Origin: UBA7396 sp047637875 | GTDB taxonomy: Bacteria; Patescibacteriota; Gracilibacteria; BD1-5; UBA6164 | Length of the DNA: 40,628 bases | Assembly: GCA_047637875.1 (NCBI GenBank) | Contig: JBLJBH010000030.1 | Location: 1-40,628 of the forward strand | Direction of reading: 5' to 3' | Part shown: one piece after another, positions 19,873 to 29,658 of the stretch | Layout of the letters: every line of letters starts with the position of its first letter | Position numbering within the stretch: position 1 is the stretch's first letter | The notes under the pieces: generated by a model | What the model saw: the letters and a program-made list of their open reading frames with translations, nothing else | What the model was told of the DNA's origin: nothing | The model's database searches: none | Program-made: the position numbers and the translations under genes

Positions 19873-22137
19873 TTATAAATCACCTTTTTCAATCATAGCC
19901 AGTCCTATTTTTACATCAAAGTAACTCACATCACTCGATAACATATCTTTTATCGGTTTCAATTTATCAGTTCACAAATGATTTATTTTTATCACTTCTT
20001 TTATCTTTTTGAGTTTTTCAAGTGAAGAATATTTCAAAATTTCAGAAAGTGTTAATTTATTAAAACTATAGAGTTTCACGATATGTTCTTCAATCGTTTG
20101 AAGAGTCATTTCCCTTTTTACAGCAATTTCTGAAAGTGAAAGCTTCTCTCACAACAGTTCTAAAGTTTGAGTATAAGTATCGATTTTCTCGATTTTTATT
20201 TTAGTCTCTTTTTGTTTGGTATATGAAGATTTCTTTATAAATCTTGATTTAAAATACAAACTCGATTGGAGTTCTTTTTCTTCATCAAATAAAATAGAAT
20301 TATTATACAGTGTTGCAATTCCGTTTTGGGAAATACTCATTTTTGGGTATTGTCCTGCACTTTTATAGAGATATCCAAAATCAATGAGTATTTCAAAAAT
20401 AGCTCCTACGAGTTCTTTAGAATAAATTCATAAAATATTATAATCTTTATCCAAATCTAAATTCCACTCTAAAATTTTTGCTTCTTTGCTTCCGGTTAAT
20501 ACTCAAGATAAAATTTGTGCTCAAAATTTATTATCCAGTCTTTTTACAAATTCTAAAACCAGTAAGAAAACATGAGTTGGAATTAAGTGTTCCCCGATTT
20601 GTCCTTCATATTTTTTCTTATCGATACAATAATCACATACTCCACAATTTTCATTCATATTTTTCAAATCCTCCTCATCTCCAAAATACTCTAAAATAAA
20701 TCTTTTTCTGCAGCCAGGACGGAAAAGTAATTTTTTAACTTGTTCAAGTTTAAAATATGATTCTTGTTTTAAAACATCCTGATGATTCCATAAAATAGGT
20801 AACGTATCATATGTCATTTTAGGAAGCAACAAAGTAATACCTCTTCCTCTAAAATCAACTTCTCACTCTCTGGCATCAACCCCTCTCTTCACAACTCAAT
20901 ATTTTTCAAATATTTTTATGATACTTCCGACTTTCATATCAGACTTTAAATCTGACTCAATGGCAATAGAATTATAAGTTTTGAGTATCTGAGTTCCAGT
21001 TCACTCTCAAAGTTTGAAATCTTTGTACAAATAATCATACAATTTTAAAATATTATCTTTAGGAGGATAGGTATTTTCTATAAAAAATTCTTGAATAATC
21101 GTATCTTGATAACTCGCGATAATCACTCCGTAACTATTTTTCCCATCACGACCAGCTCTTCCGACTTCTTGATAATAATTTTCAATACTTCCAGGCAAAT
21201 TAAAATGGATAACATAACGAATATCTTTTTTATCGATTCACATCCCAAAGGCATTCGTAGCAACAATGACATCATAGGTTGAGTCCATAAAATTATTTTG
21301 TTCTTTTTCTCTCAAATCTCACTTCATTTCTCATGTATAAATCCCCACTCTCACTCAGTTCTGTAACAAATATTGATACACTTTTGAAACTGCTTTCACG
21401 CTCGAACAATAAACAATTCCATATGGTGGAGTTTTTTGTACGACTTCTAAAACTTTTTCCAGTTTTTCTTGTTCTTTTGAAATTTCCCTCACGATAAATG
21501 CCAGATTTTTTCTATCAAAACCTTTGGTAAATATCTGATAATTTTTAAGTCCCAATCTTCCTACAATATCACTTCTTACTTTTTTTGTTGCAGTGGCAGT
21601 AAGAGCAATGATAGGGAAATTTTTCTGACTTCTAAGTCCTGAAATAAAATCCTTAATCCTCAAATAACTTGGACGAAAATCGTGTCACCATTGACTGATA
21701 CAATGAGCTTCATCAATAGCAATCAGTGCAATATCAATCTGTTGAATAGTTTTGAGAAAATATTCATCATGTAACCTTTCTGGAGCAATATAGAGAAACT
21801 TTATACATCATTTTTCTTCAAAATTATTTTGAGAAATTTCATCTAAAATCATCTGTTTTTCAAAATTGGAAATGGTCGAATTGACAAGTTCTGCTCTGAG
21901 TCATAACTCATTGAGTTTATCCACTTGGTCTTTCATCAAGGAGATAAGTGGAGAAATAATCAGCACAAGTCCTTTTCTCACTACTCAAGAAAATTGATAA
22001 ATAAGAGATTTTCATCATCCAGTAGGCATAAAAACAAGAGTGTCATTTCATTCTATAACACTCCTGATAATTTCCTCTTGTCATTCACGAAAAGACTCAA
22101 GTTTAAATTCTTCTTTTAATATTTTTGTAAAATTCAT
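19873..22137 (-). CDS. recQ: ATP-dependent DNA helicase RecQ (754 aa)
   Basis: A 3'-5' DNA helicase in recombination and fork repair. Walker A MPTGGGKS near residue 42 (written GGA-TGA-TGA for the three glycines), IDEAHCISQWGHDFRPSYL near 143, ALTATAT near 180, ATNAFGMGIDK near 287, and QEVGRAGRDG near 317. The RecQ zinc site CRKRF...NENCGVCDYC lies near 475-495. The C-terminus (about 650-754) has a helix-turn-helix domain (TYTQTLELLGEKLSLSEIA) typical of longer RecQs; an HRDC domain is not obvious. Gly and Arg codons include many GGN and CGN alongside TGA, more than in neighbouring genes, so it may have been acquired and partly recoded. Downstream of the 81-aa gene by 19 bases. Confidence 0.93.
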
Positions 22138-22156
22138 TTATATTCTTTAACAATTT

Positions 22157-22402
22157 TTAAGCTTTTATATTTAATATACTTCAAACTTTTTGATTCACAG
22201 TCACCATATGTCATTGTTTTGTATATTCTTCTCCAGCAGATGATTCAACCACATCTCAAGCCATTTTCATAGAATCTATTCTTTGCACCTGTTTTTGATA
22301 TGCTACTTTTGCCTCTTCCATATTTGATGGAAGTACAGTAGTAGCAAAGTTTTGTATTAAACTACCATATGTAGATGGTGTTCATAGTGGTCATACTCAC
22401 AT
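22157..22402 (-). CDS. Unknown small protein between murF and recQ (81 aa)
   Basis: Not recognised. Reads MGVGPLGTPSTYGSLI at the start (several glycines are TGA), then a helical, charged middle (EEAKVAYQKQVQRIDSMKM) and ends with NQKVGSILNIKA. No signal peptide or membrane helix. It lies 54 bases after murF and 19 before recQ on the same strand, so probably co-transcribed. Its standard-code fragments are too short to be noticed otherwise. Confidence 0.6.
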
Positions 22403-22456
22403 ATTTTTGTTTTTATTTTATAAATTTTTTGTATTGAAATTATATTTATTTTCAAA

Positions 22457-23800
22457 TTATTTGTCAAAAAATTTTTGCTTTTTTTCTATCCAAAAATTTT
22501 CTTGTCTACAAATTTTATTTTTATCATTTTCATGAACTAAAATTTGCTTTAAAGCTTCTTCCATAAATATCGTATTTTGGCTTCATTTAAATAATATGAG
22601 ATATTTTTCGTTTGATGTTTCTAAAAAATTTTTTAAATATTCTCACATAATTTTTGAATTCTTAAAATATTTTGCATTGTTTGATTTTGGTAAAAAATAT
22701 TTTTCCATACTCTCTCACACTATAAAAATATTTTCCGTTATATCTTTGGTAAATTCTGCTAATTTCTCATGTTCAATTTTTGTATACTCTCATAATTCTC
22801 TCATTTCTCATAAACATAAAATCAGTTTATAATCAGTAAAAATATTCTCTGAAACCTTTACAAAGTTTTCAATAACTTTTTTCATACTTTCAGGAGCTGC
22901 ATTGTAGGAACTATCAATTAAAATAGAATTATTTATTCCCTCAAAAATACTAAATCTTGAATATTGTAGTTCAAATTTTAAATCAAGTTTTAATTCTGGT
23001 AGAGAAAAAAAAGTTTTTTTATAAAATTTTCCAAATAAATTATCTAAAATACACAGTCAAATATTGATATATCAAACATTTTCCTCTCAGGTAAGATTGG
23101 AAGTAACATTTATTTTTTTCTCATTTTTAAAATAAAAATCATAATTTGATACGATAGATTTATTTACATATTTTAAAAAATAATTTTGTCATAATAAATC
23201 TATTTTTTCATTATTTTCTGAAATATCAGTGGTAAAAAAATATTTTTTTGTATTTATGTCACTTTCAAATTCTCTGGAGAAATCATCTGAAAAATTTAGA
23301 AAAGAAAGTTCTTTTGTATTTTTTAAAAGTTTATATTTCTCACTCGCAATCACTTCTTTTGATTGGAATTGACTGGAATGAACTTTATCTATTTTTGTAA
23401 CGATTCAAATATCTGGTTTTACCACTCATAATAAAAAATCCATTTCTCAAATATGATCTATTCAATATTCTAAAAAGGCTATATCATAGAGTTTTTTTCA
23501 AAAAAAACTAATTTTTAGAGATGTAAAAATAGTTTTTAGTACACTAAAGAATTTCGGCTCATAATCAGAAATTCATAAAATAGAAAGACTCAGTCATAAT
23601 TCTCCGTTAAAATTTTTACTTGAAGTATAGACTTTTTTATCAGGAAGATGATTTTTTAAAATATCTGAAATAATCATTCTTGCAGAAGTTTTTCCAATAC
23701 TTCAAGTTATTCAAATAATAAAAGGTTTATGTCTAAAAATATAGATTTTTGCGAGTAGTCAAAAAAATCTAAAATACAAATTTAATAATTTTTGTTTCAT
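22457..23800 (-). CDS. murF: UDP-N-acetylmuramoyl-tripeptide-D-Ala-D-Ala ligase MurF (447 aa)
   Basis: The last cytoplasmic step of the peptidoglycan stem peptide: it adds D-Ala-D-Ala. The ATP site ITGSIGKTS lies near residue 30 after a short hydrophobic start, the central domain has EYGIDHIGEMDFL, and the C-terminal ligase domain shows LIDSSYNAAPESM near 310 and FKGSQNTIFMEEAL near 412, the usual MurF ending. Length is normal. Its presence implies peptidoglycan synthesis. First gene of a likely murF - 81 aa - recQ transcript, starting from a promoter about 30 bases upstream. Confidence 0.9.
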
Positions 23801-23829
23801 AAATTTTTGTTTAAAAATATTTCCAAGTA

Positions 23830-23857
23830 AGTATATAAAAATTAGTTTTTTTGTAAA
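23830..23857 (-). promoter_or_regulatory. Promoter of murF
   Basis: Minus strand TTTACA (23857-23852), 16-base spacer, TATACT (23835-23830), 30 bases before the murF ATG. It begins right at the T-tract of the upstream terminator. Confidence 0.5.
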
Positions 23858-23900
23858 AAGAAAAACCCCACTTTTGAAAACTTAATTTCAAAAATGAGGT
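23855..23900 (-). terminator. Terminator of the second alien small gene
   Basis: A 15-bp stem (23865-23879 with 23886-23900), closed on the minus strand by two G-U wobbles, followed by a T5CT5 tail. The wobbles pair only in the minus-strand RNA, so this terminator serves the minus-strand gene. It lies 16 bases after that gene's TGA. Confidence 0.8.
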
Positions 23901-23915
23901 CTGTTTGTAAAAACA

Positions 23916-24206
23916 TCAGATGGGATATGCCACGAACTTGGGCTTCACACCAGTCAATTGTTGCAAAATACTGCTCGTTACATCACACCCAGTCAGAATC
24001 ATCTGACGATCACCATCAATTATCGGTTGGCAATCGTTTTCCAGAAAATCCTTATTGGTTTGGCGAAGTTTTCGTTCAGAACGAAACTTCCGCATCAATT
24101 TTATTATTGATATCTTCTTGAGTGCTTTGAGAGAAAAACCATAGACGAACTTTTCTTTGTCCGTCATATGAGTATGGTTGTACTGATAGATCGTAACTTT
24201 GCACAT
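23916..24206 (-). CDS. Alien small gene ending in UGA (96 aa under the standard code)
   Basis: Not recognised. ATG at 24206 follows AAGGAGAAGGTG, the strongest Shine-Dalgarno in the window. A longer frame from a TTG at 24236 exists but starts upstream of that site. Start MCKVTIYQYNHTHMTDKEKF, a basic middle (KLMRKFRSERKLRQTNK), end LTGVKPKFVAYPI. Four glycines, all GGN. The frame ends in TGA (23916-23918), with an intrinsic terminator just behind it, so the gene is built for a code where UGA stops. In this host UGA should insert glycine and add 34 residues up to TAA at 23811, through the terminator. I infer a recently transferred standard-code gene; function unknown. Confidence 0.6.
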   Translation of the reverse strand: MCKVTIYQYNHTHMTDKEKFVYGFSLKALKKISIIKLMRKFRSERKLRQTNKDFLENDCQPIIDGDRQMILTGCDVTSSILQQLTGVKPKFVAYPI

Positions 24207-24230
24207 GATGTTCACCTTCTCCTTTTTATT

Positions 24231-24277
24231 TGTCAAAATTGACTTGTCATTTTTAATTACTTTTTATTTTTTGTCAA
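24231..24277 (-). promoter_or_regulatory. Promoter with operator-like palindromes
   Basis: Minus strand TTGACA (24277-24272), 17-base spacer, AAAAAT as a weak -10. Overlapping it are two perfect palindromes, TGAC-TT-GTCA (24240-24249) and GTCAA-AA-TTGAC (24232-24243), built from the same TTGAC half-site seen twice upstream of the other alien gene. Confidence 0.45.
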
Positions 24278-24340
24278 GTAAAAAATATGTTTTTTAGAAA
24301 AAAATCATATAATGTAAAAAATTAATCCTAAATTTCTTAC

Positions 24341-25336
24341 ATGAAAAACTATTTTATTGTTGATTTATGAGTTGATAAAAACAAAAATTTTCCCTATCTT
24401 TCCAATACTCTTTTAACAAAAATAGAAGAAAATTTAGAAATCGGGAAAAAAACTATTTTGTACATCAATAAAAGATGAGCTTATGACTTACAAATTTGCC
24501 AAGATTGTAATGATATAAAAAAATGCCCAAGATGCGATATTTCTCTGAGTGTTCATAAAAATCCTGCAAAACTGGTATGTCATCATTGTTCGTATAGTGA
24601 AGATTCTTCTCCTGCTTGTCAAAAGTGCGGAAGTGTAGAAATAAAAAATATTTGAGTAGGAACCGAGCAAATAGAAGAAAATTTAAAAAAATATTTTCAA
24701 AATATTTCTATTTTTAGAATGGATAGTGATAATGTAGCAAATTTAACTGAAAAAAAACAAGCACTAGAAAATATTAAAAATGCTGAGATTATTATCTGAA
24801 CCAAGATGATTACCACTGGATTTGATTTGAAAAATATTGGAGTCATTGGAATTATTTTACTGGAACAAGAATTACAAATCCCAAGATATGATACGGAAGA
24901 AAAAATTTATCAAAATATAAAACAATTAATTTGAAGATGATGAAGAATTTGAGAAGAAACTGATATAATAATTCAAACTATGATTCCAAAAAATGAAATG
25001 ATTCAAAATATAGTAGAACTCAATTACAAAGATTTTTTTAAGAAAGTTTTAGAAGAAAGAAAAATTTTTCACTATCCTCCTTTTGTAGAACTGGCGACTC
25101 TTAGATATAAAGATAGAAATAAAATAGCATCAATTCAATATATAAATACTCTAAAAAACACTCTTGATAGCTTTAATACTTGAGATTTTGAAATCATAAA
25201 AATTGATACTCCTCTAAAAAGAGACAATCAATTTTTTACCAAAATTATTATCAAATGAATTGGGATAAGAAACTTTTTACAAAATATTAAATGAGAGATT
25301 TTAAAAAACAAAGATTTAGTTGTAATTTTTGAGTAA
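24341..25336 (+). CDS. priA: C-terminal half of primosomal helicase PriA (331 aa)
   Basis: PriA restarts stalled replication forks. Only the second half of the usual 700-plus residues is present: LSNTLLTKIEENL, LYINKRGAYDL, the zinc-binding cysteine array (CQDC, CPRC, CHHC, CQKC, about 53-103), then helicase domain 2 (GVGTEQIEENL, IIGTKMITTGFDL, LIGRGGRIGE) and the HYPPFVELATLR C-terminal domain. The DNA-binding domain and the Walker A/DEAH helicase domain 1 are missing, and an in-frame TAA sits 10 bases before the ATG. All retained motifs are well kept, so this is not obvious decay. It may work with a separate ATPase half or be a specialised form. A TATAAT box lies at 24308. Confidence 0.85.
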
Positions 25337-25422
25337 AACTTTTTAACACAATTTCTATAAAAAATTTTGCAGATTTCCTTTTTTCTATATACTAAAATAA
25401 AATATTTTTTAATCAATTATTT

Positions 25423-26541
25423 ATGAAATTTCAAATTGAAACTTTAACTTTAAAAACAGCTCTAGATATAGTAAATCATGCAACAGCAAATATCTCAACA
25501 ACTCCTATTTTGGAAAATATTTTAATAAAAGTAAATTTTAAAAATATTGTTTTCACTTCAAATAATTTGGAAATGGCTATAGAACAAGTCGTAAATGAAA
25601 ATATAAAAATTGAAAGTGAATGAGCTTTTTGTGTCCCTTCAAAAATTTTTACAAATTACATATCTTTACTCGAAGATGATAATGTTAGTATAGAACTTTT
25701 GAGCGATAATTCTATTGAAATAAAAACCGAGTCTTCAAAAATTAAAATTAAATGAAATCCAGCTTCAGACTTCCCTCTAATTCCATGAGTTAAAGAAAAT
25801 TCAAGTTTTTTAATAAAATCAGATGTCATTAAAAAATCAATTGAAAAAACACTTTTTTCTTCAGCTGAATGAAATATTAGACCAACTTTAGCTTGAATAT
25901 TTGTAAACATTGAATGAAAGATTGCAAAATTTGCTACCACTGATAGTTTCAGACTGAGTGAATATAAAATAGATTTAGATGAAAATATTTCTGGAAATTT
26001 TTCTCAAATCATTCCAAGTAAAACTGCTTTTGAACTTAGAAGTATGCTTTGAGAAAAATTAGATATAAAAGTGATAGTTTGAGACAATCAAATCGGATTT
26101 ATTTTTGGAAATACAAAGTTTTATTCAAGATTATTAAACGGAAAATTCCCAGACTATGAATGATTTTTTCCAAATTCTTACAATACAAAAGCTGTAATTA
26201 ATAGATTTGATTTAATTTCTGGACTTAAAAAAATAAATTTATTATCAAGAGAAACTAACTATTCTATAAAAATGAGTATTTCAGCTGAAACTGGAATATT
26301 AATTGAAACTTCTCAAACTCAAATCTGAGAAGCTCGTATAAATCTCGTATGAGCTGTAGAATGAGAAGAAGCAATTGTTTGATTAAATAGTGAATATTTA
26401 TTACAAGTTTTAGGGGTTATTGATACAACTCACATTTCTATCAGTTTTGAATCTCCACTTTCTCCAATATTAATTGCTTGAGTAAGTGATGATAATAAAA
26501 AAGATTGATTCAGACATATTATAATGCCTTTAAAAATTTAA
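25423..26541 (+). CDS. dnaN: DNA polymerase III beta sliding clamp (372 aa)
   Basis: The ring-shaped processivity factor. Three clamp domains of about 120 residues each: MKFQIETLTLKTALDIV at the start, ASDFPLIP near 110, STAEGNIRPTLAGIFV-like sequence near 147, YSRLLNGKFPDY near 245, and an end of HIIMPLKI that matches the family's (I/V)MPMR(I/L)-type ending with Met-Pro. Length is typical. It follows the PriA half by 86 bases, which contain a TATACT box (25388), so it probably has its own promoter. Ended by a clear terminator. Confidence 0.95.
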
Positions 26542-26563
26542 TAATACTCTAAATTGGATTTAT

Positions 26564-26592
26564 GGAGATACATTTTTTTGTATCTCCTTTTG
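26564..26592 (+). terminator. Terminator of dnaN
   Basis: A 9-bp stem GGAGATACA / TGTATCTCC with a T loop, followed by TTTTG, 22 bases past the stop. Confidence 0.8.
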
Positions 26593-26654
26593 TTTGCTAA
26601 AAAAATAAAGATGTATATAATTCTGATGTTTAGTTTATAACTTTATTTTTTATT

Positions 26655-27227
26655 ATGAAAAATATTATTTTAAAATCATTTATATGATGATTAACTTTCT
26701 TTTTTACTATTTTTTTGTGTATTGTTTGATATGCTACTTGGATGAATTTAACAGAAGTTCAAACAACCGATACTCTTACAAAAGATAGATGGAATGAAAT
26801 GGTTACTAAACTAAATTCCGTTTGATCAAAAGTTGATAATCTTTCAAATATTCCTTCTTGATTTATTTGAAGTTTTTATTTAACATCATGTCCTACTTGA
26901 TGGAAATTGGCAGACTGAACATTATGAACTCCAGATTTGAGATGAAAATTTATAAGAGCAAATGTAACTAGTTCTACTTATGACCCTAATTATACTAGTA
27001 GAACAGGTTGATTAGGTGATGTAAATAAAGTATGAAGTACTCAAAATGATGAATTTAAAAGTCATAATCATGGGATAGAATCTAGAGTTATTAATTCAAC
27101 TCCATGAATTCCAGCAACTTGATGATCTTATTATCCAATAGATTTAGCATGATCTGTAAGTAATAATGCTTGATGAACAGAGACTCGTCCAAAAAATGTA
27201 GCTTTACTTTTTTGTATGAAACAATAA
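26655..27227 (+). CDS. Membrane-anchored phage tail-collar-like protein (190 aa)
   Basis: An N-terminal membrane helix (about residues 9-30), a short helical stalk, then a tail-collar/tail-fibre-tip pattern: GSFYLTSCPTGWKLADG near 70, GTPDLRGKFIRA near 90, NDEFKSHNHGI near 131, and GGTETRPKNVALLFCMK at the C-terminus. These motifs are characteristic of receptor-binding tips of phage fibres and related adhesins. No other phage gene lies near, and it has its own TATAAT box (26616) and terminators on both sides. I infer a cell-surface adhesin, oriented outside by its signal anchor, rather than a prophage remnant. Confidence 0.8.
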
Positions 27228-27244
27228 ATAAAAATTTTTAAACT

Positions 27245-27274
27245 AAAAAATCAAAACTTTCGTTTTGATTTTTT
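27245..27274 (+). terminator. Terminator of the collar-like gene
   Basis: A 13-bp stem AAAAAATCAAAAC / GTTTTGATTTTTT with a TTTC loop, 17 bases past the stop. Confidence 0.85.
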
Positions 27275-27321
27275 CTATATTCTTATATAATAAATTCATA
27301 ATATTTTTTAATTTTAAAAAT

Positions 27322-27498
27322 ATGTTAAATAAAGACACTATAGAGGAATTCAAAAAAGAATGATATTCTTTTGAAGAAATAAATAGAATACAAGAAAGTT
27401 TAAAACATTATGAAGAAACGGGTGAAGTTTATGATATAGATGAAGCTTTTGCTATAGTTGAAAAAGAAGTATTCTCTAAATATAAAGTAAATGTATAA
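27322..27498 (+). CDS. Antitoxin of a RelBE/ParDE-type module (58 aa)
   Basis: A small acidic helical protein (MLNKDTIEEFKKEGYSFEEI, then GEVYDIDEAFAIVEKE) placed directly before, and overlapping by 8 bases, a RelE/ParE-like toxin. Antitoxins of these modules bind and block the toxin and often repress the operon. A TATAAT box lies at 27286-27291. The sequence itself is weakly diagnostic; position and size carry the call. Confidence 0.75.
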
Positions 27499-27760
27499 AA
27501 TAAAATTTCTCAAAACTGCCGTTTTTGATTTAAGAGAAATTTCAAATTATATCTCTTTAGATAATCCCCTACAATCAAAAATTGTTTTAAAAAATATTTA
27601 TGAAAATATAAAATATTTGGAAATGTTTCCATTTTTATGAAAAGAAATTAAACAATGATATAGAGAAATAATTGTTAAATATAGATATAAAGTTGTTTAT
27701 AATATAAATAAAAATAATATTGAAATAGTTTCTATATTTAAACATAAAGATTTATACTAA
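27491..27760 (+). CDS. RelE/ParE-family toxin (89 aa)
   Basis: MYKIKFLKTAVFDLREISNY at the start, IKYLEMFPFLG in the middle, and YREIIVKYRYKVVYNI plus IVSIFKHKDLY at the end follow the ParE/RelE plan (N-terminal helix pair, then a beta sheet with conserved R-x-hydrophobic-Y-R-V-x-Y). RelE relatives cut mRNA on the ribosome and ParE relatives poison gyrase; which applies is unclear. Translationally coupled to the antitoxin. Its last 23 bases overlap the convergent UPF0489 gene. Confidence 0.85.
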
Positions 27761-28466
27761 AAATATCTTTAAATACTTTCAAAGCCAATTCTTGTTCAAT
27801 AAAAAATGGACTTGTGGCAACTGTGATAACTTTAGCTTTTTTAGCAATATCTAAAATTACTTTTTTCTTTAATTCATAATTTATATAATCCAAATTTGGT
27901 TCAAAAAAATCCAAATCTAGATTTAAAATAATATTTTCCCCTAATTCTGTCTCATTAAAATTTAGTAAATCACTTTCACTTCTTATTTGTAGAATTTCTC
28001 AAATAATCCCCTCTTTTTGTGCTGGAACGATGTAATTACCTACATTAAGTTCAAAATTTGTGTATTCAAATACTTTTTGTAAATCTTTTACGTCTTCTTT
28101 TGAAATAAATTTTTCTGGAATTCTCATATCAGCGTGTTCATCAATATGATACAAAATATTATTATCTCAAATAATTTTATCGTTTCTAGCTAAATACCAA
28201 AAATAAAATGCGTGATTATGATTATCAAAAAGATAAATATCTTTATTTTTCCATTTTATCTTATAAAAATTTTTTAGTCACCTAGCACTTATTAATTTTC
28301 CTGAAAAATCAAAATCTTCAAAAACTACTTCATTTCAAAGCTTTATTTGAGAAAGATCTCAAATCTCAATTAAACTTGGAACAAATAGTTTTTTATTTTG
28401 TCTTTTTTCAAATGAAAAAGCATTATTTCAAACAGCTTGTTCTATATAAAAAGGATTTTTATACAT
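27738..28466 (-). CDS. UPF0489 family protein (242 aa)
   Basis: Motifs of the UPF0489 family: YHIDEHADMR near residue 108, NLDLDFFEP near 188 and TVATSPFFIEQ near 220. The Asp/His-rich motifs suggest a metal-dependent hydrolase of the arginase-like type, but no biochemical role is established. Human C5orf22 belongs to the same family. Stands alone between the toxin (convergent, 23-base overlap) and nth (divergent). Confidence 0.75.
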
Positions 28467-28530
28467 AAATATTTATAAAATTTAAATTTTTCATATAATA
28501 AAAAAAATTACAAATAATACAAAATATTAA

Positions 28531-29157
28531 ATGAAAAATTTAAAAGAAATTATTTCAAGGCTTGATAAACTATTTCCAGATGCTAAAACAGAACTTTATT
28601 ATGAAAATGAATTTCAACTTTTGGTAGCTATTATTATGTCAGCACAAACTACTGATAAACAAGTAAATAAAATAAATAAAACTTTCTTTGAATTTTTTTC
28701 TACACCACATGAGTTATATGAACTTTGAGAAGAAAAAATCAAAAAAAATATTAATAAAATCTGACTTTATAATTCTAAAGCAAAAAATATTTTTTTATCA
28801 TCAAAAATGCTTGTAGAAAATTATAATCAAAAAATCCCTGAAAGTTTAGAAGAGATTCAAAAACTTCCATGAGTTTGAATAAAAACTGCAAAAGTTTGGC
28901 TATCAGTAGTAAAAAATAAACCTTATTTAGCAGTTGATACTCATGTTCATAGAGTTTTAAATAGACTTTGAATTGTAAAAACAAAAAATGCGCTAGAAAC
29001 TGATAAAGTAGCTGAAAAGAAATTAAAAAAAGAAGATTTAGTTAGACTTCATCATACACTCATACTTTTTTGAAGATATAATTGTACAGCAAAAAATCCA
29101 AAATGTAAAAATTGTGTTTTACTTGATTTATGTCCTTATAAAGCAAAAAATTTATAA
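28531..29157 (+). CDS. nth: Endonuclease III, DNA glycosylase/AP lyase (208 aa)
   Basis: Removes oxidised pyrimidines. IIMSAQTTDKQVNK near 36, helix-hairpin-helix LPGVGIKTAKV near 113 with the catalytic Lys, VDTHVHRVLNRLG near 136 with the catalytic Asp, and the iron-sulfur cysteines CTAKNPKCKNCVLLDLC near 187-203 (Cx6Cx2Cx5C spacing kept). Length matches the family. The two glycines of LPGVG are TGA codons. Its stop overlaps the stop region of convergent tsaE by 6 bases. Confidence 0.95.
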
Positions 29158-29556
29158 TTTTTTATAAATAATTTCTATTTCCCTTTCAAAATCATTTTGA
29201 GTTTTTCTAAGATAAATTTCTATTGTAGGAGTAAAATAATTTTTTAGTATTTCTGGCCATTCAATAATTGAAATATTTTCTTTATTATCTAAGATTTCTT
29301 CTCACCCAATAGCAAAAAATTCATCATAATTAGAAAGTCTATACAAATCAAAATGATAAATATTTTGTCCATATTTATTGTAATAAGTATAAGTTGGACT
29401 AGTTATGTCTTTATTTATTTTTAAAATATCATTTATAATATGTTTTGAAATTGTAGTTTTTCAAGCTGCCAAATCTCAATACAAAAAAATAATATCTCAA
29501 GAATTTATTTTAATATCTATTTTTTTTATATCATCCAAAATATATTTTTTTAACAT
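29152..29556 (-). CDS. tsaE: tRNA t6A biosynthesis ATPase TsaE (134 aa)
   Basis: The ATPase partner of TsaB/TsaD in making the t6A37 modification of ANN-decoding tRNAs. Walker A GDLAAGKTT near residue 28, SPTYTYYNKY near 53, the HFDLYRL motif near 67 and IIEWPE near 96 are all present. The length is slightly short, as in other reduced genomes. It connects to the MtaB-like enzyme at 13340-14581, which acts on t6A. Confidence 0.9.
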
Positions 29557-29593
29557 AAAAACATTTATAATAAAGTAAAAAGTAATTAAAAAT

Positions 29594-29622
29594 TTGATTT
29601 TTTCGTCTTTTTAATATATAAT
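29594..29622 (+). promoter_or_regulatory. Promoter of the STAS gene
   Basis: TTGATT (29594-29599), 17-base spacer, TATAAT (29617-29622), 37 bases before the ATG. Confidence 0.65.
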
Positions 29623-29658
29623 ACATCAGTATATATTATTTAATAACTAAATTATTTT

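Noticed and set aside
24207..24236. Upstream TTG start giving 106 aa for the second alien gene.
   Set aside because: The Shine-Dalgarno AAGGAGAAGG lies downstream of that TTG and is correctly placed for the ATG at 24206.
19525..24277. Calling the two alien cassettes plain contamination.
   Set aside because: Both are flanked seamlessly by native promoters and terminators and share upstream motifs. A chimera cannot be ruled out without reads, so this stays open rather than accepted.
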